Shown: positions 33,381 through 42,789 of the stretch, piece by piece
Position numbering within the stretch: position 1 is the stretch's first letter
Layout: each line of letters begins with the position of its first letter
Source: Bartonella sp. WD12.1
GTDB taxonomy: Bacteria > Pseudomonadota > Alphaproteobacteria > Rhizobiales > Rhizobiaceae
Length of the DNA stretch: 64,000 nucleotides
Reading direction: 5' to 3'
Assembly (NCBI RefSeq): GCF_002022415.1
Contig: NZ_MUBG01000001.1
Span: 992,001-1,056,000 of the forward strand
Position numbers and translations under genes: made by a program
Notes under the pieces: model-generated
Seen by the model: only the letters and a program-made list of their open reading frames with translations
Database searches by the model: none
Told to the model about the DNA's origin: nothing

Positions 33381-35129
33381 TTAATTTTTTACCGTTGTCT
33401 TAAATAATGCAGAATTATTAGTTGCACTTAAAGTTAGCTCATATTCTTTTTTAAAATCTGATTTTACTCCAAGAAAACTGGCTGAACGACGAATAATATT
33501 CGCAAGCATCGGTGCTGCATTCATTGCTGCCACTGCTGAGTGTTTGCCTTCTTCAGGCTGAGGTTCATCAACAATTGTTAAAACAACGTAAGAAGGATTA
33601 TCCATAGGGAAAGCAGCAAGAAAACTGTTGAAATTCTTCCTCTTAGAATATTTTCCATTTTCAACTTTTTCAGCTGTTCCTGTCTTACCGCCAATACGAT
33701 AACCTTCCACCTTTGCATTACGCCCAGAACCAATAACACTATTTAACTGATAAAGGTAGCGCATATCCTGACTAGTTCGGGGGTGTAGCACTTGTTTAGC
33801 ATGTTGTAAAACTTGTGCTTCAGTTCGCTTTAAAAATGTAGGTTCAATCAGCCAGCCACCATTCATTAAAGCAGCTGTTCCTACCGCTGTTTGTAATGGT
33901 GTTGTTGCCATACCATGACCAAAAGAAATCGTCATAGAATCTATATCCCGCCAACGACGCGGTAAAACAGGACTAGCAACCTCAGGTAATTCTGTTGTCA
34001 TACGATCAAGTAAACCAAGACGTTTAAAAAAATCACGATGTCCATCAATCCCTATTTCTAATGCTTCTCGAGCAGAGCCAATATTAGAAGAATAAACAAA
34101 CACCTCCCATAGCGTTAAGAAGCGATTTTTCCCATGAAAATCACGAATAAAACGACTATGACTTACTTGAATTGGTTTTGAAGCATCAATGATACTATTT
34201 AAATGAAAAACTTCTGAATCAAGCGCCATCGCAGTAGTAAAGCTTTTGATAATTGATCCCATTTCAAAAGTTCCAGCTGTCATCCGATTAAGGCGATCAC
34301 CTTTAAGAGCATCAACAGGATTCCCAGGATCAAAATCAGGCACAGATACCATAGCAACGACCTCACCGGTATGGATGTTTAAAATAACAGCTCCTGCAGC
34401 AAGCGCTTTATAGCGCTCCATCCCCTTCACAAGCTCATCACGCACAATTGCCTGAACACGTATATCAATTGAAAGTTGAACTGGTTTCAACAATGCCTCA
34501 GTCGCAAGACCAGCATCTCGAAGAACACTCAAACCCGTATCATCAATATATTTTTCTATGCCTGCTATGCCTTGATTATCAACATTAACCATACCAAGAA
34601 TATGCGAAGCTATAGGCCCACCTGGATAAAAACGACGTACCTCAGTACGAAAACCAATACCTGGAATACCAAGTGCCATAATTTGTGCTTTTTGTGTTGG
34701 AGTTAACCCACGTTGGACCCAAGAAAAACGAGATTTTCTTTTTAAACGTTTATAAGTTTCTTGCCAGTTAAGCTGAGGTAAAACTGTTGAAATCAATTCT
34801 ATTGTTTCATCTATATCAATAATGCGGCGTGGTTCGGCAAAAAGTGAGTAAGTTTCAATATCTGTTGCCAATAAACGCCCATTACGATCAATAATATCAG
34901 GTCGAGCAGCCAGCCGTAATGCTCCCGGTCCTTTTGCTTCTTCAATCTGGCCACCTTGAAGTCCATAAGAAATAAGGCACTTCGCCATAATACTGTACAG
35001 AATAAGAAAACACAGTAGAGAAAAAATCAATCGTGAACGGTTAAAACATGAACGATAAATAGGAAGATCTGGATTACTCAATTGGTCGTTTAATTTCTTT
35101 TTCCGTGAAAACAGGAGCAATAATCGCAT
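33381..35129 (-). CDS. ftsI: FtsI, septal peptidoglycan transpeptidase (PBP3)
   Basis: Class B penicillin-binding protein that crosslinks septal peptidoglycan. The 582 residues have a basic head and one membrane segment (about 33-52), the PBP dimerisation domain and the transpeptidase motifs: SxxK in EMGSIIKSF, SxN in YSSNIGS and KTG in GGKTGTAEKV. Its start overlaps the ftsL end by 1 nt. Confidence 0.95.
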   Translation of the reverse strand: MRLLLLFSRKKKLNDQLSNPDLPIYRSCFNRSRLIFSLLCFLILYSIMAKCLISYGLQGGQIEEAKGPGALRLAARPDIIDRNGRLLATDIETYSLFAEPRRIIDIDETIELISTVLPQLNWQETYKRLKRKSRFSWVQRGLTPTQKAQIMALGIPGIGFRTEVRRFYPGGPIASHILGMVNVDNQGIAGIEKYIDDTGLSVLRDAGLATEALLKPVQLSIDIRVQAIVRDELVKGMERYKALAAGAVILNIHTGEVVAMVSVPDFDPGNPVDALKGDRLNRMTAGTFEMGSIIKSFTTAMALDSEVFHLNSIIDASKPIQVSHSRFIRDFHGKNRFLTLWEVFVYSSNIGSAREALEIGIDGHRDFFKRLGLLDRMTTELPEVASPVLPRRWRDIDSMTISFGHGMATTPLQTAVGTAALMNGGWLIEPTFLKRTEAQVLQHAKQVLHPRTSQDMRYLYQLNSVIGSGRNAKVEGYRIGGKTGTAEKVENGKYSKRKNFNSFLAAFPMDNPSYVVLTIVDEPQPEEGKHSAVAAMNAAPMLANIIRRSASFLGVKSDFKKEYELTLSATNNSALFKTTVKN

Positions 35130-35533
35130 TACTGCACACCTTTTTGAATAACGTTATTATTCTGAGAAACGTGATTTTTAACAAGAAGAGCCTTATCTTC
35201 ATCAAAGGTATTTTGCTTAATCAATTCGTCAATTTGATCATATAAACGTGCTGGAATATCTTTCAATTCTACAATCTGACGAGGTTGTATTATCTCCAAA
35301 CCTAGTTCTTTTTGATAATATTCTGCAAGTTTTTGCATACGTGATGGTTCTATCATCACAGCCCACTCAGCATGCAAAAGCCTTACCATATTTTTTTCTG
35401 CTGTAATCTCCCGTTCAAGACGGTATGTTTCACCAATTTGTTTTTGGACATCATATTTTACTTTATAAGTAATAGCTGCCATACAAATCATAATAGTCAC
35501 TAAAACCACATCCAATGTACGAAAAACTGTCAT
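35129..35533 (-). CDS. ftsL: Cell division protein FtsL
   Basis: Small bitopic divisome protein of 134 residues: a short cytoplasmic start, a membrane segment (about 5-24, [17 protein letters not shown]) and a leucine-zipper-like coiled coil ([18 protein letters not shown]). The sequence is poorly conserved. The call rests on this architecture and on the position between rsmH and ftsI, overlapping rsmH by 4 nt and ftsI by 1 nt. Confidence 0.88.
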   Translation of the reverse strand: MTVFRTLDVVLVTIMICMAAITYKVKYDVQKQIGETYRLEREITAEKNMVRLLHAEWAVMIEPSRMQKLAEYYQKELGLEIIQPRQIVELKDIPARLYDQIDELIKQNTFDEDKALLVKNHVSQNNNVIQKGVQ

Positions 35534-36579
35534 TTTTTACTACCTTTAAAATTGGTAATTTCTGCCAAACCAAACAATTCCATATCCGCTTTAATGACAT
35601 CTTCTTGAGTACGCACACCTACACGTAACTTTGCAGAACGTGCACGAGGATTTTTTTGTACCTCTTCTTCATTTGCAGTTTTCACACCTTTAAACAAAGG
35701 CAAAAATGTTGCTGGATTAGATTTTATTTCAGGAAAATAGCGTGACCTTCCCTCTTCTCCTGAACGAGCAGAAAAAAATCTTTTTACTATGCGATCCTCA
35801 AGAGAATGAAAACTAACAACTCCTAAACGCCCCCCTGCTTTCAAAACTTTTTCAGCAGCAAATAAACCTCGTATAAGTTCACCAAGCTCATCATTAACGT
35901 AAATACGAAGTGCTTGAAACACACGTGTTGCAGGATGAATATGATCATTTGGTTTACGACCTACTAAAACCTCAATAGCATTAGCAAGATCACATGTACG
36001 CAAAAAAGGACGAATACGACGACGCTTTTCAATCATCCGCGCAATTCGACCCGCATGACGCTCTTCACCTAATATTTTAAATATACGTGACAATTCATTG
36101 ACTTTTAAACAATTAACAACATCGCTTGCTGTAAAACCAGTCTGTGCCATTCGCATATCTAGCGGACCATCTTTTTGAAAAGAAAATCCCCGTTCAGCTT
36201 CATCCAATTGCATTGAAGATACGCCAATATCAAGAATAACCGCATCCACCTTTTCTTCAACCACACAATCCAACCGTGAAAACTCCATTTGCACCAAACA
36301 AAGACGTGGAAAAAATTGATCGACAAGCAATTGCCCCTCACGGATTGCATGAGGATCACGATCAAGAGCAATAACATCTGCACCTGCATCAAGCAAAGCA
36401 CGCGTATACCCCCCAGCACCAAAGGTGCCATCAATTACTTTTGCCCCAGCCAATGGTACAAGCGCAGCTAAAACTGGCTGCAACAATACTGGAATATGGC
36501 GCTCAGTTTCGTTACCCTGCCCTGTCAAAATAACCCATCTTGATTTATATTTTTCTGCATCAATAACCACCAATGGCAA
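35530..36579 (-). CDS. rsmH: 16S rRNA m4C1402 methyltransferase RsmH (MraW)
   Basis: Methylates N4 of C1402 in 16S rRNA. The 349-residue reading includes [15 protein letters not shown], the SAM motif [27 protein letters not shown], the [15 protein letters not shown] segment and the C-terminal [12 protein letters not shown]. The longest frame begins at TTG 36579 without a visible ribosome site, and relatives start about 17 residues before HIPVL, so a start a little further in (TTG near 36528) is possible. First gene of the dcw cluster here; mraZ, the usual leader, is absent. Confidence 0.94.
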   Translation of the reverse strand: MPLVVIDAEKYKSRWVILTGQGNETERHIPVLLQPVLAALVPLAGAKVIDGTFGAGGYTRALLDAGADVIALDRDPHAIREGQLLVDQFFPRLCLVQMEFSRLDCVVEEKVDAVILDIGVSSMQLDEAERGFSFQKDGPLDMRMAQTGFTASDVVNCLKVNELSRIFKILGEERHAGRIARMIEKRRRIRPFLRTCDLANAIEVLVGRKPNDHIHPATRVFQALRIYVNDELGELIRGLFAAEKVLKAGGRLGVVSFHSLEDRIVKRFFSARSGEEGRSRYFPEIKSNPATFLPLFKGVKTANEEEVQKNPRARSAKLRVGVRTQEDVIKADMELFGLAEITNFKGSKK

Positions 36580-36770
36580 ATGATGTCATAATAACCAAAA
36601 CCTTAACTTTCACACTTATCTCAACAAAAGAAAATGAAGTTAAAGTTATCCTAATGCACACATTAATTCATTATATTTAAAGAAATGTTATAATTTAAAA
36701 AAACATTTTTTTAGTGTGCAATTTAAACATAAATTTTTTTGAAAACTTGTGCCAATACTATAATAAAATA

Positions 36771-37155
36771 TCAGTCGGCCTGTAAGCCGGGTTCTGTATG
36801 GTAAAGTTTACACTCTACATGGCAACCATTCATCTGGGACGGATGTTACCACCCGCCTCGTGCAACCTACCCAAATGACTCACCTGGAAACTGGCTGCAA
36901 GTTAAGGCTTGCGCGTCATTTCTATTCGGTCTTGCTCCCGGTGGGGTTTACCTTGCCACACTCATTACTGAGTGTGCGGTGGGCTCTTACCCCACCCTTT
37001 CACCCTTACCTATAAAAATAGGCGGTTTGCTTTCTGTGGCACTTTCCCTAGGGTCACCCCCGCCGGGTGTTACCCGGCACCGTTTTTCCATGGAGCCCGG
37101 ACTTTCCTCACCTGCCACTTAAATACTGAGCAAGCGCGGCTGCCCAGCCGACTGA
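36771..37155 (-). ncRNA. rnpB: RNase P RNA, bacterial type A
   Basis: Catalytic RNA that matures tRNA 5' ends. The minus strand carries the conserved 5' block GAGGAAAGTCCGGGCTCC (about 37091-37110), GGTAAACCCCACC, GAGCAAGACCGAATAG and the 3' block ACAGAACCCGGCTTACAGG. P1 is closed by TCAGTCGGC at the 5' end (near 37155) and GCCGACTGA at the 3' end (near 36771). Length is about 385 nt. The exact ends are inferred from the P1 pairing. Confidence 0.96.
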
Positions 37156-37163
37156 CTTGATGA

Positions 37164-37192
37164 TTTATAAAACATTTTTCACAAAGTGAAAA
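37164..37192 (-). promoter_or_regulatory. Likely sigma-70 promoter of rnpB
   Basis: On the minus strand, -35 TTTTCA (37187-37192), a 17-nt spacer and -10 TATAAA (37164-37169) place the -10 box 8 nt before the proposed RNA 5' end at 37155. Confidence 0.55.
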
Positions 37193-38563
37193 TAGCCCTT
37201 AAAAATATTTTACATATCCTATTAAAATTGTTCATTATTATTAAAACGATAGTGTTATTTTAATGAAGCTAAATAAACTGAACTTTTGAGCAATATTTTA
37301 AACTAAAATAGAACTCATTTTTGCAGCATGACCGGCATTATATTTTAGATTGTACAGCTATTGTCACTATTTAATTTACGTATTTGTATCAAATTACGTG
37401 TTTGTATCAATAATGTACCCCGTATTCAAAATTGCCTTAAGAATGATAAAGATCTTTATACAGAGTTAATTTTGAAACTCCCCCTCACTGGTAATTTATT
37501 GTACTAAAAAAATTTTTGTATGCGTACGGCCGTTACTTTTAATACTAACAATAGCTTATGCTAAATTAATCGGAATCTTATATTAAATTGTAATTTTTGG
37601 ACTAAAATTTCATAAAAAAGAACAAATATCTTAAAAGTAATAACAATTACACTGCTATTTAAACTTAAACTTTCAATATCAGTATAAGTCCTTTCACATA
37701 AAATATAAAAATAGAGAAAAGATCGCAATTTAAAAAAATTTTTAAATTGCACTCTTTCTCTTTTCATTAAAATATATCTAATCACAATTATAAAGCTTGA
37801 AGGTGTATTTCATTTAGAAAAGAGCTAAAAAGTGATACAATATATTCATTTGATAGACCTACAATACTAACTGTATGCAAAAATAATGATGAAAAACTCC
37901 ATCACTTATCGCTTACAGATATTAAAAACTCCATTATTGCCAAATCTACTATTTAAAATACCAATATCGACTAAGAATGTTTTTAACGAATGCTCTTTTA
38001 TTCATTAAACATATAGTATCCTTAGAAAAGATCATCAGTTTTATTTAAAGCCAACATCAATTAGCAAAACTTATGTCATGAAAACTTTTTTCCAGAGCCA
38101 ACTCTCTTATAAAAAACTACACTTAAATACGTTAACAAGTCAGTTTTCCAATTGCATATTATTAACTGCTTTCAAACACAACTTAATGACCAGCTTCTAT
38201 CTATTTTTCAGATAATTTTGCAAAAAAATATTGATAATTTCAATACCAACTAATAAGCAATACCTATTAACAAGCAATTTATGCTGCTGCCCCCTAAAAA
38301 CATTACCTAATAAATATTTTTGGCTTACATTCATACACATGAGGGCTTACAATACACTAACCTCACGTAGCTAAAATAGATAAATAGCTTAAAATTTTAT
38401 AGAAAAAACATTTTAGCAGTTTACCTATCTCATTTATCTCCAATAACGCAGCGAATAATTCAGAATGTATTTTTTACGCTTTTTATATTCTGGAGAAGGA
38501 CGCAACAAAGCACTCTTAAAATAAGCTTCAAACGATTATTCTTAAATCATCATAGATAAATGA
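37193..38563. other. Long gene-poor AT-rich region
   Basis: About 1.4 kb without a credible gene; a 74-codon minus ORF at 37561-37785 looks random. It contains one imperfect tandem duplication of 18 bp (37376-37393 and 37394-37411). It may be the remains of lost genes, but no product can be recognised. Confidence 0.5.
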
Positions 38564-38923
38564 TTAAAAACCAACATCAACAACAGGAGGATGAGAAATT
38601 GCTTCTAATGCAATTGCAGCTGCAATTTTTCCAAATTGTTGTGCCTGTTTATTATTCTGACCGCTCGCAAGGGCAGCAGCAATCGCATCTTGACGTGCCT
38701 GCTTAACAATGCTCTTTTCTTGCTGAGAACTTATCTTAAAAAGATTCACTGGAATATCCGGTGAAGATACCACTACCCTTCCTAGGGTGCTATCTGTTGT
38801 ATCAGTCTGGCGTGAAAAGTTCGCCTCACCAAATACAAATTGGTACACAAAAAAACTCGCTACCGTAACAAACAATAAAAGAAATATTAGAATAACAAGA
38901 CAACGCCAGCTAAACTTTATCAT
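38564..38923 (-). CDS. Small membrane-anchored protein of unknown function
   Basis: 119 residues. A hydrophobic N-terminal segment (about 7-29, VILIFLLLFVTVASFFVYQFVF) could be a signal anchor. The rest is polar, with a helical Ala/Gln-rich region (IVKQARQDAIAAALASGQ, then KIAAAIALEAI) and the end VVDVGF. No family is recognised. It stands alone between two gene-poor stretches. Confidence 0.55.
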   Translation of the reverse strand: MIKFSWRCLVILIFLLLFVTVASFFVYQFVFGEANFSRQTDTTDSTLGRVVVSSPDIPVNLFKISSQQEKSIVKQARQDAIAAALASGQNNKQAQQFGKIAAAIALEAISHPPVVDVGF

Positions 38924-39140
38924 CTTTGATCCTAAACATTATAACACACTATAATTACATTATTCATATAATGTTTTTTATTTTTTTAATTTTAAATAGC
39001 TGTATATCTTATTGAAAATAAAACATAAACACCTAGAAAATACTCCAAATATTTATGTATTAAACGCCATACTATAAAGTAGCTGTTTACACTTGCTAAA
39101 TGACATATGTACCAATGTAATGCTGAATTTAAGTTTAATT

Positions 39141-39183
39141 TAAATAAAAAAATAAAACCCGACTGAAGAATTTTTCAGTCGGG
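39141..39183 (-). terminator. Rho-independent terminator of the candidate sRNA
   Basis: Perfect 10-bp stem, CCCGACTGAA with TTCAGTCGGG (39158-39167 and 39174-39183), a 6-nt loop and, on the minus strand, the tail TTTTATTTTTTTATTTA. Confidence 0.9.
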
Positions 39184-39245
39184 CCAGACAATCTAGGGAT
39201 CCACGCGGGGGAGGGGGGAGAGGCTCCCTGATTGCCTTATTACAT
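39150..39245 (-). ncRNA. Candidate small RNA with C-rich loop
   Basis: On the minus strand a TATAAT box (39251-39256, weak -35) precedes about 95 nt with two structures. First is a 12-bp hairpin with one bulge (arms 39225-39236 and 39187-39199) that exposes an unusually C-rich loop, including CTCCCCCCTCCCCC. Second is a perfect rho-independent terminator (39158-39183). The region has no ORF and is far richer in G+C than its surroundings. C-rich loops plus a terminator resemble alphaproteobacterial sRNAs with anti-Shine-Dalgarno motifs; membership in that group is inference. Confidence 0.6.
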
Positions 39246-39256
39246 CAACCATTATA

Positions 39257-39718
39257 ATCGCTAATGCAATGGTTTTACTATGAAATAAAATATTTTAAAC
39301 AACAAGAAATTCTCATTGTCTTAGCTAAAAAAAGGACGAAAGATAGCTTTAGGTCTTATAAAAATGGAAAAATTTAGGCAAAAAATATTTAAAATGATCC
39401 AATTTGAAGCAAATTTACTCCAAAGTGTGTTAATAAAATTCTTTTTAGTAGTTTTAATTTTTAGTATAAGATTATAAGCAATAACTTAGTGTAGTAAAAG
39501 TTTTAAAATAGCAAACAGTTTTTATAAATCATATTCCAATAAACAGGTAAATTATATCAATTAAATTAAACAGCTTATTACAATAAAAATCTTTTAATAC
39601 CCTGCTCTATTAAATTAAGCGCTTATACTTTGCCAAATAAAAACACAGGCCTTAGAATCTTCTAAAAATATTATACTGACAAATTAAGAGTATAAGTATT
39701 CATATAAGAAAAGCAGTG
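39257..39718. other. Intergenic region between sRNA candidate and ettA
   Basis: AT-rich, with no ORF or structure recognised beyond a weak possible -35 for the candidate sRNA. Confidence 0.4.
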
Positions 39719-41368
39719 TTAACGGGCGAGAGGTTTATAATTGACACGTTTAAGATTAATAGCATCTGGACCAAGACGACGAAGTTTATCAGCTTCATAT
39801 TCAGCAAAATTACCTTCAAACCATTCCACATGACCATTACCTTCAAACGCCAAAATATGAGTAGCCAACCGATCAAGAAACATACGATCGTGCGATATTA
39901 CAACTGCACAACCAGCAAAATTTTCTAGTGCATCTTCTAACGCACCTAATGTTTCTGTATCAAGATCGTTTGTAGGTTCGTCAAGAAGAAGAACATTACC
40001 TCCATTTTTTAAAAGTTTAGCTAAATGAACACGATTACGCTGTCCTCCCGATAAATTCGCCACCTTTTGCTGCTGATCTGAACCTTTAAAGTTAAATGCA
40101 CCACAATAAGCACGGCTATTCATTTCATATTTGCCTAACTTAATAATGTCATCTCCACCAGAGATTTCCTCCCAAACAGTCTTATCTCCTGCCAATGCAT
40201 CACGATTCTGGTCAATATAACTCATCTGAACCGTTTCCCCGATGCGTACTGTACCTGAATCAGGCTGTTCCTGCCCTGTTAACATTTTAAATAAGGTAGA
40301 CTTCCCAACACCATTGGCACCAATAACGCCCACAATTCCACCGGCAGGAAGCTTGAAAGAAAGAGAATCGATTAATACACGTTCACCATACGCTTTTGAT
40401 AAACTATCAACTTCAATAACAACCTGTCCCAATCTTTCTCCAACTGGTATAATAATTTGCGCATCTCCAGGACGGCGTTCACGCGCAGCCTGAACCAATT
40501 CATCATAAGCCCTGATACGAGCTTTTGATTTTGCTTGGCGCGCTTTCGGACTGGAAGCTATCCACTCCTTTTCGCGAGACAATGCACGTTGACGAGCAGC
40601 TTCTTCACGCCCCTCTTGTGCCATACGTTTAGCTTTAGCATTCAAATAAGCAGAATAATTTCCCTCATAAGGGATACCTTTACCGCGATCTAATTCTAAT
40701 ATCCAACCCGTTACATTATCGAGAAAATAACGGTCATGCGTAATCAGAAGTACTGCACCTGGATACTCACGTAAATGCCTTTCAAGCCAAGCTGTAGTTT
40801 CAGCATCTAAATGATTTGTTGGTTCATCTAAAAGCAATAAATCAGGTTTTGACAAAAGTAATTTACAAAGCGCAACACGCCGTCTTTCACCACCTGAAAG
40901 TTTAGTTACACCCTCCTCCCCTGGCGGGCAACCAAGAGCAGCCATAGCCATTTCTACTTGATTGTCTAAATCCCAAAGATTCTGACTATCAATAATATCC
41001 TGAAGTTTAGCGCTTTCATCGGCTGTTTCATCACTGTAATTCATCATCAATTCATTATAGCGATCTAAAATTGCCTGCTTATCTGAAACCCCTTCCATCA
41101 CATTACCCCACACATCCTTGCTTGGATCAAGAACAGGTTCTTGCGGAAGATAACCACAACGTGCTCCTTCAGAAAGCCACGCTTCTCCTGTATATTCTTT
41201 ATCTAACCCACTCATAATACGTAAAATTGTGGACTTACCTGCACCATTCGGACCTAAAATACCAATCTTAGCATCTGGATAAAAAGATAAATGGATATTT
41301 TCCAAAATTTTCTTATTGCCGTAAACCTTATTGACTCCAGCCATATGATAGATAAATTGACGCGCCAT
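39719..41368 (-). CDS. ettA: ABC-F protein EttA (energy-dependent translational throttle)
   Basis: Cytoplasmic ABC-F ATPase that binds the ribosomal E site and gates translation by energy state. The ATG at 41368 (MARQFIYHMAGVNKVYG) matches the family N-terminus; a longer reading adds 8 residues. The 549 residues hold two ABC domains: Walker A GPNGAGKST and GANGVGKST, signatures LSGGERRRVALC and LSGGQRNRVHLA, and Walker B LLLDEPTNHLD and LLLDEPTNDLD. No membrane domain. Confidence 0.95.
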   Translation of the reverse strand: MARQFIYHMAGVNKVYGNKKILENIHLSFYPDAKIGILGPNGAGKSTILRIMSGLDKEYTGEAWLSEGARCGYLPQEPVLDPSKDVWGNVMEGVSDKQAILDRYNELMMNYSDETADESAKLQDIIDSQNLWDLDNQVEMAMAALGCPPGEEGVTKLSGGERRRVALCKLLLSKPDLLLLDEPTNHLDAETTAWLERHLREYPGAVLLITHDRYFLDNVTGWILELDRGKGIPYEGNYSAYLNAKAKRMAQEGREEAARQRALSREKEWIASSPKARQAKSKARIRAYDELVQAARERRPGDAQIIIPVGERLGQVVIEVDSLSKAYGERVLIDSLSFKLPAGGIVGVIGANGVGKSTLFKMLTGQEQPDSGTVRIGETVQMSYIDQNRDALAGDKTVWEEISGGDDIIKLGKYEMNSRAYCGAFNFKGSDQQQKVANLSGGQRNRVHLAKLLKNGGNVLLLDEPTNDLDTETLGALEDALENFAGCAVVISHDRMFLDRLATHILAFEGNGHVEWFEGNFAEYEADKLRRLGPDAINLKRVNYKPLAR

Positions 41369-42108
41369 AAATTTCTCTTTGATATTATGCAAAATTAAAG
41401 GATGAGAATTTCGAAAGTATTATTTCGCTTTTCTTAAATTTCACAATTAGCAACACTTAAATAATGCCCTAACAGCTTTATCTTTATATTTATATATTTT
41501 TTCTAATCCCACAAGCCCTACTTTGCGCTTCAAAGGCAGAAAAACACTATCTCAAAGTACAAAAAGCAAATATTCTTAAGTTATACTTGAATTATGCTAT
41601 CAAATAGCTCCTCTCTTTTCCATACAGGATACAAAACTACACTTTTATCGTATTAAACCAATCTATTAGTGCAAAAATCATAAAAGACAGCCAATTTTCT
41701 ATGCACCATTTTCTCATTTTACAGATTTTACATCATGCCACCTTCCTCCACCCCGCGTTTCATCATTTTGATATCATCAAAATAAATGATCCCCATTATA
41801 TTATTTTACGTGATTAAAACTGCATTAAAAAATGAGAACACATTTATAAAATCTAACGCCCCAGCCTTATTATCATAAAAGCTTCGTATCAACAAATAGC
41901 TTATCACTAAACAGTGCACTACTTATATTGATCTAGTTACAGATTAGCACAAAATTACAAGAATTATCGTACCAACTGATCCATTCATCTCTTTTGGTTT
42001 AAATCATCAAAATAAGCACAAACATTGACCAAATCATCTCAAAACTTTAAGACGAAACACAATCTTTAAAAGGCTACAACAAAAAAAATCACCCACAGGA
42101 ATAAATTT
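41369..42108. other. Intergenic region between divergent ettA and pncA
   Basis: 740 nt without an ORF. It contains a local C-rich patch (41738-41756) followed by an 8-bp inverted repeat ATTTTGAT/ATCAAAAT with a 3-nt spacer (41765-41783), which could be an operator or small hairpin. Otherwise AT-rich and featureless. Confidence 0.4.
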
Positions 42109-42717
42109 ATGGAAAAAAAAGCCTTAATCGTTATTGATGTACAAAATGACTTCTTACCAGGAGGAGCACTTGCAATCCCACAAAGCGATATTATTATACC
42201 TGCCGTCAATGACCTTATAAACCGTTTTGATCATGTCATTTTAACCCAAGATTGGCACCCAAAAAACCATTGCAGCTTTGCTTCTTCCTATCCCCACAGA
42301 TCTCTTTATGATACAATTAAGCTTGACTACGGATTTCAAACACTTTGGCCCGATCATTGTGTACAAGGAACACAAGGAGCACAATTTCATACGTCTCTCA
42401 TGGTTGGTAAAGCACAACTTATCCTGCGAAAAGGTTATCATCCGAAAATTGACAGTTGTTCTGCTTTTTTTGAAAATGACCACAAAACGCCAACAGGCTT
42501 ACAAAGTTATCTCAAAGAGCGTGGTTTTACACAATTAATTATATGTGGTTTGGCTACTGATTTCTGTGTGGGATTTTCTGCAATTCACGCCGTAAAATGC
42601 GGCTTTAAAGTGAGTGTTTCACTAAACGCTTGTGCTGGTATTGATCTAAATGGATCATTAAATACGATGCTTAAAACTATGAATGAAACCGGCATAGAGC
42701 TCTTAATGACATTATAA
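42109..42717 (+). CDS. pncA: Nicotinamidase/pyrazinamidase
   Basis: Hydrolyses nicotinamide to nicotinate for NAD salvage. The 202 residues carry the complete site: catalytic D10 (VIDVQNDF), K108 (ILRKGY) and C153 (GLATDFCV), with metal ligands D48 and H50 (TQDWHP) and H83 (PDHCVQGT). ATG follows ACAGGAATAAATTT. It converges with the DUF475 gene. Confidence 0.95.
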   Translation: MEKKALIVIDVQNDFLPGGALAIPQSDIIIPAVNDLINRFDHVILTQDWHPKNHCSFASSYPHRSLYDTIKLDYGFQTLWPDHCVQGTQGAQFHTSLMVGKAQLILRKGYHPKIDSCSAFFENDHKTPTGLQSYLKERGFTQLIICGLATDFCVGFSAIHAVKCGFKVSVSLNACAGIDLNGSLNTMLKTMNETGIELLMTL

Positions 42718-42789
42718 ATCACTTCCCCGTCCTGTTTTGTAGTAATAAATAGAAGAGTTTTTATAGAATCTGTATTTCAAAACAACAGA

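Noticed and set aside
37376-37411. Imperfect 18-bp tandem repeat
   Set aside because: Only two copies, in gene-poor DNA, with no sign of a repeat array or function.
37561-37785. 74-codon minus ORF
   Set aside because: Random-looking AT-rich composition, no ribosome site and no family resemblance.
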